A stretch of 64,000 nucleotides of DNA from Macrotrachela quadricornifera (Eukaryota > Rotifera > Eurotatoria > Philodinida > Philodinidae). Under the pieces are notes generated by a model. The model had not been told where the DNA came from. It did not search any database and worked only from the letters and a program-made list of their open reading frames with translations. Each line of letters starts with the position of its first letter. Positions within the stretch are counted from its first letter, which is position 1. This document shows positions 37,599 to 50,393 of this stretch, in pieces. Location of the stretch: the NCBI GenBank assembly GCA_022393335.1, contig JAJEKB010021353.1, positions 329,730 through 393,729 of the forward strand, written 5' to 3'. The translations under genes were made by a program, and so were the position numbers.

Positions 37599-39725
37599 TT
37601 AGAGTTTTGAAAATTTAATAATACGCGCAGCGCCATAGTCAGAGATATATAAATTTAACTGTGAATCTAATGCCACACTCCATGGGGTAATGAGAGTACT
37701 ACCACTACTGCCAGTTCCAGCAATTGTAACGCCTGTCGAAGTGCCATTACAAAAAAATTGAATTCGAGTATTTCCCTGATCGACAACATATATATTATTC
37801 CATTGATCTAACGTTAAACCCACTGGAAAATTGAAATGAGTGGATGATAATTCAGTGTTTCCAGGAGAACCAGCCACAAAGGTACCATTTGAAGCACCAA
37901 CACGCCATCTCATCACTGTATGTGAAATCGCATTAACAATATATAAGTCTTGCTTTGTTTCATCATAAAATATACCATAGGGCGATGATAATTTATCTGA
38001 TGTTGAACTTAACGATAAAAAGAGGATGAAGTTTTTATAAAATGTATCATTCGAATAGGAGGAAAAATATAAAATAGCTTTTTTCCGTTCGACGTACCTG
38101 ATCCATTTCCGCCAGCAACAAGTACTCCTACTGTTGCACCTGGACTCCATTTTTTTACGCGATGATTAGTAGATTCCGCAACAAATACGGATGAATTCGA
38201 ATCTACCCATACACCAGATGGATTTCTTGTTTGGTTTAATGATGTTCCAGCAGTACCATCACCCGCTACTTTCACTCCAATGGATGCACCGTTTGCCCAA
38301 CGCATCACACGACTATTACTTCCATCGCTAATGTAAATATTTTCATTTGAATCAACATAATTAAAACGCATGTTTGCACCAACTTGATTTAATGTCGATC
38401 CAACCACACCTGTTCCAGCTACAAGTATGCCAGTACTAGTACCAGGCAAATATTTCAGTGAACGAGCATTGCCAATATCATTTATATATAAAATATCATT
38501 TGAATCCAAAAATATTCCGATTGGTCTATATAATTGATTCGAACCAGAACCTTGCACGCTAGTTCCTGCAATGGTAACACCAACGGGATTCCAAAAAACT
38601 CGATTGACACCTTATAATGAAGAAGAAAAACAATCAATTTTTAAAATTTAGTCAAACTTATTTTCCTATATACATACAAGGATTTATCAGCGATGTAAAG
38701 CCTAAAAAAGAATGATAGAACAGAAATGCTAAGATAGTGTTTTTAAACTATGCATAGCCTCGAGAGATCGTTCACTACGTTGGAATGAACTCGTCATAAC
38801 TATTCATCTCTTACTTGTCGTTGTTACTGTTGTCGTTTGTGTAACATTGGGCTTAATCAAGATTGCAAGCGGAATTGAAATTATTATGCCAAGAACCAAA
38901 CTAGCAATCACAGATGCTATTAAACAGTAACGCGGACATCTATGAGAAATATTAATGAATAAACACGTGCATGATCAATAGAAAATACTTTTTCTTTTTA
39001 TTCTTTTTGGAATTGTGATGATAATCTTTCGTTGTATCTCTTTGATCTGAGCCTGCATCTGTCATCTGTTTTCAAGGAAGAGACGAGTTTAAAGAAGAAA
39101 ATAAAAAGTTAATTATTTGTCTTACTTTCATATGCTGAAAGCTATCATTAATACTTGTCGATGATCCCATTTTAGCTTGAAACATTGTTTCATCACTGTA
39201 TTCTCGGTCACTTTCGCTTTTTGCTGAAGAATTACTTTGTAATTGCAAGTTTTTCTGAATGTTCCGATTTGACTATTATGAAAAGGCATTTTTCTCTTTA
39301 ATTTTCTGTTTTATTTTCTTTTTACTTGAGATCGTAAAGGATATGTTTTATGGCTTCTAGTCGTATTAACACGACGTGATGTAATCGCTGATCGTTTGAC
39401 TGAGTTGCTGTTGGTCAATGTTTTACGTCGAATGGCTGTATGAATGATATTCCTAAGTCGTGACTTTGATGATGATGGATAACGACGCTGAATTACTCAT
39501 TTAATTTGAACAACAAGAAACAGTTCGAAAGTACTCACTCGACTTTTACGTGATCGGTTAAATCGATGTCGAGAACGTTTTATGACAGTTCGATTGATTG
39601 ATTGAACATCATCTAAACGACGCAGGGAATACAAGTCTAACGTATGAAATAAACCAATAGCTACCTTCTCGTAATTGTGTGCGACTTCGATCTGTCATCG
39701 TTGCAACTAATCTTTCAATTTTCAT
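37599..39725 (-). CDS. Type II membrane protein with NHL repeats and a basic cytoplasmic tail
   Basis: It starts at 39725 (MKIERLVATMTDRSRTQL) and continues through short exons coding Arg/Ser/Lys-rich cytoplasmic sequence (e.g. RSRHRFNRSRKSR, SKSRLRNIIHTAIRRK), a Ser-rich exon (SDREYSDETMFQ), and a membrane helix near 38850-38940 (CLIASVIASLVLGIIISIPL) followed by TQTTTVTTTT. The NHL propeller is coded at about 38611-38099 and 37998-37599, joined in phase at GS-DKLSSPYG. I see no stop in the propeller. It is organised like the neighbouring NHL gene at 33597-36074, so the two are probably tandem paralogs. The cytoplasmic exon joins are approximate. A receptor-like or scaffold role at the cell surface is inferred; the ligand is unknown. 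Confidence 0.65.
38612..38830 (-). other. Intron between stalk and propeller of the NHL gene
   Basis: A+T-rich DNA with no further feature. Confidence 0.35.
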
Positions 39726-40040
39726 GAAAAATATTCTTATATATTATTTCTCTGATAGAAAATAATGCACGCACAGATTTGGTTTCTCAGTCTTGGTGCA
39801 TTTTTTTCAATTTTATAAGAAGAGAAATATAATTATTGCATGTTTCTTTTACAGTAACAAATAACAATACGTTGTGTACAAGAGATAGATTGTTTTTATG
39901 CAAATTATTTATGAATTCTATTGACACAGATTTTGATTAATAAAATAACGTTTCATTCAAGACTTCTTCTATTTTTATTATGAATGCACGAAGTCCTGAG
40001 ATTAGACAAATAATTTGTTTTTGCCTACTTCATTAAGTAT
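39726..40040. other. Intergenic stretch
   Basis: A+T-rich, no gene. It separates the start of the minus-strand NHL gene from the end of the leucine-rich-repeat gene. Confidence 0.35.
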
Positions 40041-42522
40041 TCAAATAATTATCCTCTTTGAGGCGATAGCCTGAAACTCTGCTAATTCAGCGCCAACAAT
40101 GTTGTTCTGTAAATCGAGAGAACGAAGTGTCTACAAATAAATGGAAAGCATTCACGAAGTGCCGTCACAATAGATCATCCCGCCTACATGATTCACTTTG
40201 AGCGCATCAGCCAAATGTTTCGCACCTTCAAAACCTACACCGTTGCCGAAAAAATTGAGTGTGTGAAGGATCTAAGGACATAGAAGTCGTTTATGTTTTG
40301 GAAGACACGAAGATCATTCATCACACTTGGTTCATTTTCAGTGCATCGGCCAAATATATTGCTCCTTCAGCACCGATATTATTCGAGGATAGTCCGAGAG
40401 TCTGCAATGTCTAGCAAAATATGGAAGATGTTCAATGAATGATACGAAAGTGGATTGCCAATTTCACCTGGTTCACTTTCAGTACCTCACCCAAACATTT
40501 CGCTCCTTCAGCACCTGCACTGGTGTATCCTAGATTGAGCGTTTGAAGGGTCTAGTGACACAGAAGATGATTCCGGAATGATATGGAAGCAGATCATCGG
40601 TCTCACTTGATTGATTTTGAGAGCATCAGCTAAATAACTTACTCCTTCAGCATCGATACTATTACAGCCCAGATTGAGAGTATGAAGTGTCTAGGAATAT
40701 GCAATACGTTCAACGGACAACATCAAACGCAGATAGTCAATCTCACTTAATTTACTTTGAGTGCATCAGCAAAATGTTTCGCAGCCTCGACACCAACACT
40801 GTTTCTCCAAAGCTTCAGAGACTGAAGTGCCTACAGACATGCAACTTGTTGATGAAACGGTATAGGATCAGATTGCTCATCTCACTTGATTAACTTTGAG
40901 CGCGTCAGCTAAATCTTTCGCGCCTTCGGTACCTACGTTGTTGTATTCTAGATTGAGGTTCTGAAGCGTCCAGATGTATGGAAGACCTTGATAGAACGAT
41001 GTGGAATGTGATAGTCTATCTCACTTGGTTCGTTTTGAGCGCGTCAGCTAAATTTTTAGCGCCTTCGGCACCTATCCTGTTGTGTTCTAGATTGAGAGTA
41101 TGAAGTGTCTACCGATATGGAAGACATTCATCGAGTGATATTAAAGCACATCGTCAATCTCACATGATTCACTTTCAGCGCTCCTGCCAAATGTTTTGTT
41201 CCTACAGTTCCCATATTATTGAATGATAGATCGAACATTTGAATCATCTAGAGTTACGAAAAACATCGATCGAATTCCACGAGAGGAGACTGTCTATCTC
41301 ACTCGATTCGTTTTGAGTGCATCGGTCAACTGCCACGCTCCTCTGTGGCATGCATTGTTGCATGATAGATTCAGGCTATGAACGGCCTTTTGATACAGAG
41401 ACGTTCATGAAACAGTATAAAATCACACTGTGTCTATCTTACTTGATTGATTTTGAGTGCCTGAGCCAGATGTTTCGCTCCGTTGTAAGCTATCTGGTTC
41501 GAGTGTAAATTGAGAGTGTGAAGTGTCTATAGAAATAAGAAAGACGTTGTTAAAATGTCATGGAGATACATCGTCAATCCTACTTGATTCAATTTCAGCG
41601 CCTCAGCCAAAAGAATCGTCCCTTGTTCACCTATATTGTTGGAGTATAGATTGAGGTTGTGCAGAGTCTAAAGACATTGAACAGAGGGGTAAAATGTTAG
41701 GAAGTAGGTCGTCTATTTTTACTTGATTGACTTTGAGCGTCTCAGATAAATGTGCCGCTCCTTCAACGCCCACATTGTTGTTGCCAAGATTCAGAGTGTC
41801 TATTGTCTACAAATATGAAAGGTACTAATGAGATGATATGAAATCATCTTGTCCATCTCACTTCATTGATTCTGAGTGCATGAGCTAAACATTTTGCTCC
41901 TTCATCACCTATTTTGTTGGAGCTTAGATCGAGAGTGTGAAGTGTCTAACAATAAGAGAAACGCTGCTGGAATGATATGGGAGCAAATCGTCGATCTCAC
42001 TCGATTCACTTTCAGTGCCTGAGCCAAATGTTTTCCTCCTTCAACACCTACACTGTTTAACGCAAGTTTTAGAGTGTTGAGTGTCTGTAGACATTACGCA
42101 TGTGAGTGAAATGATATTCAGACAAATCATCCGCCTCACTTGATTCACTTTCAGTGCCTCAGCAAGATGTGTCGCTCCTTCAACGCCAACACAATTGTGT
42201 CCTAGATCGAGATTTTGAAGCGTCTAGATGTATGAAGACCTTAATGATAGCATATAAAAGCACATCATCCATCTCACCGGATTCATTTTGAGTCCATCAG
42301 CGAAATGTTTTGCTTCCTCTGTACCAACACTGTTGGAGCAAAGAGTGACAGTATGAAGTGTCTAGAGATGTACAAAATGTCTAGATATGTGGTGGACGTT
42401 TCATGATTATAGTGAGTGGAGATCATCTATCTTACTCGATTGATTTTGAGTGCATCAGCCAAATGTTTCGCTTTTTCAGGAGGTAGTCTGTAGATGGGAA
42501 TTTCGAGAATACTAAGTATCTA
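40041..42522 (-). CDS. Ribonuclease-inhibitor/NLRC3-type leucine-rich-repeat protein, about 18 one-repeat exons
   Basis: Eighteen exons of about 84 nt follow each other at a period of about 140 nt, each coding one 28-residue LRR of the form TLHTLNLxxNxIGxEGAKxLADALKxNQ, separated by phase-0 introns of 50-60 nt. The last exon ends in stop TGA at 40041-40043. The RI-type repeat gives a horseshoe protein-binding surface, as in NLR immune receptors and RNase inhibitors. One exon (about 40885-40968) has CTGG where the others have a CTAG or CAG acceptor; skipping it would keep the frame. No NACHT domain is seen. The F-box exon upstream at 44068-44223 may be its first exon, which would make it an F-box/LRR substrate adaptor, but 42.5-44.0 kb gives no firm link. 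Confidence 0.75.
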
Positions 42523-44067
42523 AAGATAAGAAAACTTGATGAAATCATACGAGAATATGAATCGCATGAGAACCGATCACTGAGGGCTGTTGGAGACAAA
42601 TGTTCAAAATGTTGAGCTTAGCGATACTTCGGTTGGTGCCTGAAATGACGAGCTAGATGATGAAAATTCTGGAGATTAAGAATGGAGTGTTGAATATTCA
42701 TGAAACTATTCTAGTCGTATCCTATTTTCAATATCTCAGATTCGAAAATGAGGAGAGGTCATGTGAGTCACTCTTGGACGCTCCCCATATTACTAAAGCA
42801 GTCCAAAACTAAAGTGAAGCAGGTTGCAGTTTTCTAAAAATCTAGGTGCTCGTACAAGATTGACGCCATTAAAGAGATCGAATTTTATATGCGAAGAGTT
42901 CTAGTTTGAGAAAATCATGATCAATTACTGATTTTGAAACTTATTCCCTCGACTGTAGAGAGGGGACTTATGAAAAGAAATAGTTTGTGTGTGTATGTAT
43001 TTGTGACAGGTCCAAGGTCAAACAAAGATCGAAGTATGATACTTCACGGAAACAGTTTGCGACATGAAGAGAAGGAATTATAGAATTGTTCTTCGAAGAC
43101 AAAGTCAAAGGATATAGAAAGGACAGGATGGTTCGTCGAGTTTCAAAGCGATCTTGAAATTTTTTTGTTGTGAAGACGCGCTTCAGAACTTTCTCGGACG
43201 TTAAGGACAGTATAGGAAAAAAAACACCTGTCCGTCGGTCTTTGTGTCTATTTGTTTGTGAAGGTCCAAGGAATATTTGGCCAAGAAAACCTTTTATGAG
43301 CTGCGTTGACAATTAACCAGGGGGAATCAAATTCGAGAAATACAATGTCGCTATCAGTTTCTTGCTATGATAAAATCCCATCGATCGGTAGGTGACCAAC
43401 GAGACCGATTGGGAGATCATAAATTGAAAGAAAGTTTGGCTGGAACTGTATGTTATGACTAAATTAGAAAACTCAAGCTTGAGATTTGGAATGAATTAAA
43501 CTGTTGAATGGAAGATTATTTTCAGTTAAGTTGATCTTTCAAGTCTTGAATCCTTGATGGAATCGTACTTCTCTTGTAACTCCCATGTACATTCATCTCG
43601 ATTGGTTCGTTTTCAGCCAATGCGTACAGTCAATAGTAATAAATAACGATCTACGAGCATATGAAACATTTTGAATATTCTCGTAGAATAGAGAGCTCAA
43701 TGCACTATCAATCGGCAACAAATCTTTTCTCTCATTCGTCGACAGTTAAATCTATATACAGCATAAACAGTGAGTAAACCTCGAAAAATCAAAAGTCACA
43801 AGGTTTCAACTTTCCGTTTTAGTCTCCTAATATCACTAGGGCTATCGGTTCGGTGCGCTTTAGATAAATAAACTTTCCGAATGCTCTATCTCGAGGATAG
43901 CACCGAAGTAACATAATCGTTGTCGACAAAGCTTATTATAACGGTGAAAAAATACGTCGAGGGGGTGAAGCAAATCTCTTCGATGAGTGCTACTTATTGT
44001 TCCTTTATTAACAGAGACGTCACAATATTGACGAGGAGACTTCTTCGTAAAGATAATAAGTTGGTTT
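42523..44067. other. Region between LRR exons and F-box exon
   Basis: A probable extra LRR-like exon remnant lies near 42585-42650. Two similar stretches, TGTATTTGTGACAGGTCCAAGG (cut here for length) near 42998 and TTTGTTTGTGAAGGTCCAAGG near 43250, indicate a diverged local duplication. No complete gene is recognised. It could be one large intron of an F-box/LRR gene. Confidence 0.35.
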
Positions 44068-44223
44068 TACCTGATACGGATGATAAGTATCAATGATCGC
44101 GTTCAATCTCATACAAACACCGTATACCGATACCAAAATATTGTATGGCTCAAGATGACTGAGAATTCGATAAACTTGCTCAACAGGTAATGTCGACAAC
44201 GACGACGTACTTTGTTCAGACAT
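44068..44223 (-). CDS. F-box domain exon
   Basis: The frame begins MSEQSTSSLSTLPVEQVYRI and continues SHLEPYNILVSVYGVCMRLN, a good F-box (LPxE, I-L-SHL, V-C-R-LN). A donor GTAAAACC follows CCGTATCAG at about 44068. F-box proteins recruit substrates to SCF ubiquitin ligases through Skp1. It may be the first exon of the LRR gene downstream on the same strand, or a stand-alone fragment. The open frame beyond the donor adds only a short unsupported tail. Confidence 0.55.
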
Positions 44224-44589
44224 TCTTTTCAGTCACTTCTTGCGACAAGCTTTTCGTTGTGCTTTGAAAGTATGTCGTCTATCTGATTTTATTGTCGGTG
44301 AGAGAATATATGAGGGTTTTTTCTTATCTTTTCATGCTTGTGCAATGAACGATCAGATTGATAGAACGAAAAACATTCTCGTGATAAAATTTGAAGTGGG
44401 CGAAAGAACATTCTATAAGCGTAGAATTTCGTTGTGTATGAGTCATGTGCCAAGCTAAAACGGCTGCACAAATGAGGCCATCAGCCACCAAAGTTTATTC
44501 AAAGATTAAAACCTCTCAATTTCGTCATTATCGTACAACAAGAGCTTCAGCTTGACTCAAAAAGTTTATTCGTAATTAACTACCTGAGA

Positions 44590-44760
44590 TATGAGTGTGA
44601 GGGTGAGTTGTAGCATATTGCCACAACACCATTAGACATTTCACGATTACTTTGAATTGATGAGGGTGTGAGGGTGGGTGAGGATGGGTATCATTCTGAG
44701 AGTCAAGATTGAGGTGAAGCCAGGAGTAACGATTACCCATTTCCGCTCTCACTCTCACTG
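44590..44760 (+). repeat. Degenerate TGAGGG repeats
   Basis: GTGTGAGGGTGAG at about 44592 and GATGAGGGTGTGAGGGTGGG at about 44658 are followed by TGAGGATGGG, with CACTCTCACTCTCACTG at about 44745. They lie just beyond the 3' end of the ART-TPR gene. Nothing else is seen in 44224-44860. Confidence 0.6.
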
Positions 44761-44860
44761 TCTAAAATAAAGTTTTATTTTATATCTCTCGATCTTTGAG
44801 CTACATTCTTAGGAAAGAACATTCTCGGTAAGACAAAAAGTTCAGTCAAAATAGTATAAT

Positions 44861-47800
44861 TTATTCTTGCTGCACAGCAATCTCCGCTTCTTGCTGCTTC
44901 TGTTTAATAGTATCAATACGGGCTGTGTCGAGTTGCAGTCGTTCTAATAAGGTGATCGCCTTTTTGTACATAGTTGCTGCTTTGGAAAATGAATTTCTGT
45001 CGACTTCTCGACCGTTGGTGGCATTTTGCACGAAATAACCGGCTAGTTTCTCGTAGGCATTTGCCAAACGGGTGTATAATAATATGTTGTCACTTTCGAA
45101 CTGTTCGGTAGCTTGAAAAACTTCTTTGAATGTTGTATCAGAATCATGGATCAAATCGAGAACCCGGCTTGAGAAGCTACTCTCTATCTGTCTGATGCTC
45201 GAACGCCAATAAGCCTCAGCACCCGTTAGATTACCGATTTCGAGCAGAAAAGGACCAATATATGGTTTGTCGCTGCCATGCCGTTGATTATGGAGAATAG
45301 CCTTGGCAGAAATTAGCCATTTTTCATCGACTGTTTGATCAGAAGTAACTGTACGATGCTCGCGTAAGAAATCAATGGATAACTTAGCCAATAAACGACG
45401 ATCCCAGCTGTTCAACTTTGACAGACACTCGATCAAACCATCGAAAATATTTTTACCCTCCTGATCGCGATATTGATGGCGTTTGTAGAGACGTAAAATT
45501 TTGTAATAGCATACAGCTCTTAAGTTCATGTCGTCAGTGGTCATCAATAGTGTCTTGTAATACTCCAAAGCGGTTGTACCCGATTCAGGATCAGTCCCAC
45601 TTATATTGTGCATATCATCGATTTCATTTTCACGATGCAGTATTATCAACTTTAAGCGCATTTGATTTGCTTCGTTCGGCAACGACAATTGCATATAAGC
45701 ATCAATAATTCCTTGCGCTTTCAGATTACACTGGATAAAATCCACCAGTTTATTGGTCATGAGATGAAGCAAATTCTGTTTCAACTCGTCGTTCGTGCTC
45801 TCTGCCTCGGTGACATAAAATCTAAAGACTGTCACATAAGCATTGATAGCCTTCAGATGAGACGTGAGCCGGATATAAATAGCAGCACAATGGATAAAAG
45901 AATCGACCAACGCCCGTATATAGGAATCTCTTAGAGTAATGATCTTTTGGATTTCATCGACGAATGAACGAAATAACTTCGGTAGAAACGGCAATATATT
46001 CTGATGATTATATGCCTCTGGGGTTCTTTGAATTTTATCTAACTTTATCTTGAAGATATTTCGATCCGATGCATTCGCAATCCGTTGTTGAATATCTTTC
46101 TCGTATAATTTTCTTGCCATATCGTAATCGTGAAGTTTGAGATAAGCAGCGGCCAAGGCTCGATAATCTGAAGAATCATCACCTACACGAAGACACATTA
46201 AATAGTTTCAATCATGAAGCAATATTCATTTCTGACTAACCTGCAATAGTGACGTGTTTATTTTGATCAGAAATTACAGCTGTAACTGTATTGTTTGCTT
46301 CGCTATTGCTCGTGTTTACACTTGTTGGTGGCAAGTTCTGGCTCTTCATGCTTTTCTCTGCTATATCGAGTTTCTCTTGAATGATCTGTTTCAGTTGCTT
46401 GTGTTCACAGATAGATGGATGTGCTAATAATATCTGGTAGTTTTTCACTGCATCGTCTGGCCTATTGCATATGTCGCATAAGCGGCCAAGTCTATACAAA
46501 GTATCGACGGATGCTTCTTCTAAACGGACAGCTTTTTGCAAATATTTGAGCGCTTCATCATTTTCACCGAGCTTCTCATGGTAATCACTGATTTTTGTGT
46601 AGAGCATAGCTACATCTTTCTCTAGCATTTTGTCATATGGCACCAATTTCCTGTAGATATGAAGTGCTATAAAATAGCCATCTTCATCATCCCGTGCAGA
46701 ACCCAATACTTCGCCTAAATATACATGGCATTGAGCTAGCCGACGAAGAGTATCAAGAAGAGTTGAAAAGTTTTGGGCGAGCACCGTTTTATCATTAGCG
46801 TCCGACGGTGATGATGGCAGTTGTTGGCTATATAGATTGATAGCCTCAGTCATCTCTACAATTGCTTCGTCATAACCTTTTCTTCTTGCATGATATTCAG
46901 CTATATGTTGATGCATACTTGCTCGAGCCATCCAAATCTCGATTGGTTCTTCTGAATCTTCTCCATCAGTTTGCTGTGTGCGATTCTCATTCATTTCTGA
47001 ATAATTGTCCTCGACTGCCTCATATTTTTTCTTTGCATCTGATAATTTGTCCAACTCACACATAATATCACCCATGGCGTAGTAGATCTTTTTGACTTCG
47101 AAATTGTTGTTCGAAAAATTCAAATTGCACACTTCCAAGGCGCGCTCATACGACATCAATGCTTCTCGATAATGAGACTGACGGACATATCCAATGTCAG
47201 CACTCTCACCATACAAGGCCTTTGCTTGTTGAACATAGCACTCTCCTCTGAGTATAAAATCGATGGCTAAACTCGGATGATACTGTGACAAATTGCCCTG
47301 CTTGAGCGAAATCGATTGTTCGATCGCGTAGTCGAATGTTCCATATTCTGCTTGAATTAAACAATGTCGGGCCAACACATCGTAAACGATGGCTTTCATA
47401 CAGATGTATTTCGTGTCTGAGCCGTACGACTTTACCGATCTTTCGAGCTTTTTTAATTCAGTGATGATCGCTTTGCCATTATAGCAATCGATTCGAGCCA
47501 ATTTCACTTCGACTTCCAGTACAACATCGTGTAAGTTTTCGCCTGATTGAATGAACTTTAAAGCTTGATCAAAATTTTCGATAGCTACTTCGTATTGTTT
47601 TCGTCGTTGAAAAATATCAGCTAACAGAAGGTGGGCGAGTAACAATGCTTCCTCGTTTGATTGATGTTGGGCTGCGGTTGCCTTCTTCAAACATTCAACG
47701 GCGACGTTGTGATTTTGTAGTTTAACATAGAGAAGTCCGAGACACAAGTTTACACGTAGTTCTTGCGCATGTTTCTCGTCTTTTTTCATCCTACAGCATA

Positions 47801-50249
47801 AATAAAATGGGATAAAATAGCAAAAGAAATCACCTTACTTCATTAACAATGTATAGTGATTGGCAGCTTTGCGATACCATTCATGAATAAACCGATTATG
47901 CTCGGCTGTCAGTATTGATGAGTTTCCATCTGTCGTCACTAGTAATAGTTGTTCAAGTCGTGTCTTTCGCTTGAATATGTAGGCTTCTTTCCATGCTTGA
48001 ATGGCCTTGTCAAATGAATCTTGTGATGCGTGACATGCACCGACAAGCTCATATAACGCACCAAGACTTGCTTGGGTAATCGAACTGTTGAGCTCGAACA
48101 TGCTGGCTTCTTGCTTCTCGATTAATTTCTGTACGATAGGATCTTCACAGCATTTGGTAACCTCGTCGTACGACTTGCTCTGTGCATATGCAAGCATAAT
48201 ACTGATATATGTACGCATCAGTTTAGGATCACCGTCGTGTAGAACATCCTTGTACAGCTTGAGTGCTTCGTTGTACAGATCCTGTGGTTTGCGGCGGTCC
48301 GTAGTGTTTTTGTGAACGCTCAGTAAATGGCCATAGTTCGTGAGAAACTCAGCCTTCATTAAAGACAGTTCCAATGCATCATGCACAATCCTGTTCGTAT
48401 TCTGTTTATAAATCTTTTCGGCTTTTCTAAAAGACTTTTCGGCCTCATCGAAATGTTTCTGTTTGTAATGAACATAACCGATGTTGCCGTAGATCGAAGC
48501 AAGATATTGTCGATTGGATTTTGGCTCACGTAATTGCATGCGTGCAGCTTTATCAAATGTCGCCTCGGCTTCTTCCATATGGCCCAAACCAGCATAAGCC
48601 AAGCCAATATTATTATGAATATCAGCGAGTGCATTATTGTTTGAATACTCGAGACGTGCTTGTGTATTAAGTGCTTGCTTGAATGCTTTAAGTGCATCAC
48701 CATGAAGACCTTGTCGAATGTAGGTCATGCCTAAACAACTGTAGACACAGGCGAGACTTATGTCATTGACGAGTACCCCTCCATCATTTGCTTGAGTGAG
48801 GAGTGATGTGAGATATTTGCGAGCCGCGCGATATTCTCCCAATTCAACGAGATACCGAGCCAGTAAGACGGAACGGCCCGATGGCGAACAGTTATTGACT
48901 TTAACGCGAATTTCTTCGATAAAGGACTTGTCAATTTCACTGGCTGTAAGATTAATCGTATAATAGTTTTCACCTTCTATCGGTTCAGAAATTTTGTCGA
49001 CGATAAATGAAGATCCCATACTAAAGAGCACCTCTTTCTCTTCCGGATGAAATGAGATACGATCAATATAGGCAAACGCTGTACATGGCACTTGTGGTTT
49101 AACATTGATTACGAACAATACTCTTTCATTGGCCTCATATACCCTCTGCTTGCGAGCATAGCCTTTGGCAATATCAATGTCAGAAGTGGTTGAAACAAAG
49201 CCAAGTAATGATATGAACTGACTTTTTTGTCTATTTCTCATTGCCTTTAGTTGTTCTGCGTTAATATTATCTGCCCGATAGAAAGTGTGTGCGATATCGC
49301 CTTCTTCTTTTTTTCTCTTCTGATACATGAATTCAATCAATCGGCAAAGATCACTCAGATAATACCGATACGACATCAGTAATTCGAAGTTTTCAAGACG
49401 TACTATCGAATTGATTTGATAGTAGATACTTGCTTTGTCACATGAGTACCACCAAATGGCATTGAGAAAATTGGGCTGATCATCACCTGTCTTTGTCGGC
49501 ATTAGATGATCCTACAGATATTCATAGTCGAAACAAAGTGTCCGACAAGATTCTGTAATTACCTGCTCGGCTTGTGTTCTCAACCGATTCTGTCGATATG
49601 ACATTTTAAAAACTTCCGCATAGAGTTTCTTCATATCCCACTCTTGCTTTTTCGCCAGATCAATCTCTTTCTGCTTTTCATCTTTGACCAATTGGACTTG
49701 GTCTTTTGTAGCTCCCGGTACTGGTGAATGCTTCTTCTAGGAAAAAGAATGAAGTTTAGAGGGAAAATTGCACTCAAAACGTAATGGATATTAAAAATAA
49801 CTCACTTGTTTTGTCAGAGTCATTCGTTCATTTTCGATATAGCGATCGCATGTGTTAGCCATGTCTATTTTGGCTAGTTTCATGTCGAATTCAACAAATG
49901 GATCATCTGCGCCATCTTTACCGTTGTTCATACGCAGAAAGATTTCTTTGATGCGTCGCCGCCATATATATGCCATAGATGCTGCGTTCAATTCATTGAG
50001 CGATTGTTTGTTACCGTCGAACAAATTAAGTGGCAAAGAATTTTCTTCGATAATTTCGCTATCAGGATTACTGTCTTCAACTATGCTTTCCTCATCTTGC
50101 TGTTGAGGAGTGTCCCGTTCAATCGGAGGTGATGGATCCTTTGTCGGTAGTGACAGGTCTTGCTCACGTTTGACAACATTGTAAAGGCTTAAATTAGGAG
50201 ATTTACTATTCCTTGCTATTCTAGCTTTGCTTAATATTTTTGGCTCCAT
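44861..50249 (-). CDS. ADP-ribosyltransferase (R-S-ExE) plus tetratricopeptide-repeat protein
   Basis: Five exons (50249-49806, 49736-49563, 49511-47839, 47790-46241, 46182-44861) join in phase to about 1,720 residues with no stop. Residues 1-206 are a charged, partly disordered N-terminus. Residues 230-370 match the NAD:arginine ADP-ribosyltransferase fold: Arg near 285 (FYRAD), Ser-Thr-Thr near 313 (GFVSTTSD), and E-K-E near 364-366 (PEEKEVLFSMG), the R-S-ExE triad. The rest is many TPR/kinesin-light-chain-like repeats (e.g. ADIHNNIGLAYAGLGHMEEA, KYLQKAVRLEEASVDTLYRL). Eukaryotic ARTs of this class modify arginines or other residues on proteins, and the TPR part probably chooses partners. 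There is no signal peptide, so it should be intracellular. A related, broken copy lies at 58148-61527. Confidence 0.8.
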
Positions 50250-50393
50250 TGTGTCCGTATCCTTTACACTAGTCTGATGTTGATGATTTACCTCACTTCG
50301 AATTTAGGCTCAGAATCGTAACTATATGTAAAAACGAACTTGATTTCTTTTGAAACTGATGAATTGTGTGCACACTCTATTGCAAATGTGGCC

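Noticed and set aside
42968..43312. Minus-strand frame of 114 codons with ILSFLYPLTLSSK
   Set aside because: No recognisable family, lies in a possible large intron between F-box and LRR exons, and covers a diverged DNA duplication.
45418..45934. Two plus-strand frames of 90-96 codons
   Set aside because: Antisense to the TPR part of the ART-TPR gene, which has phase-consistent exons.
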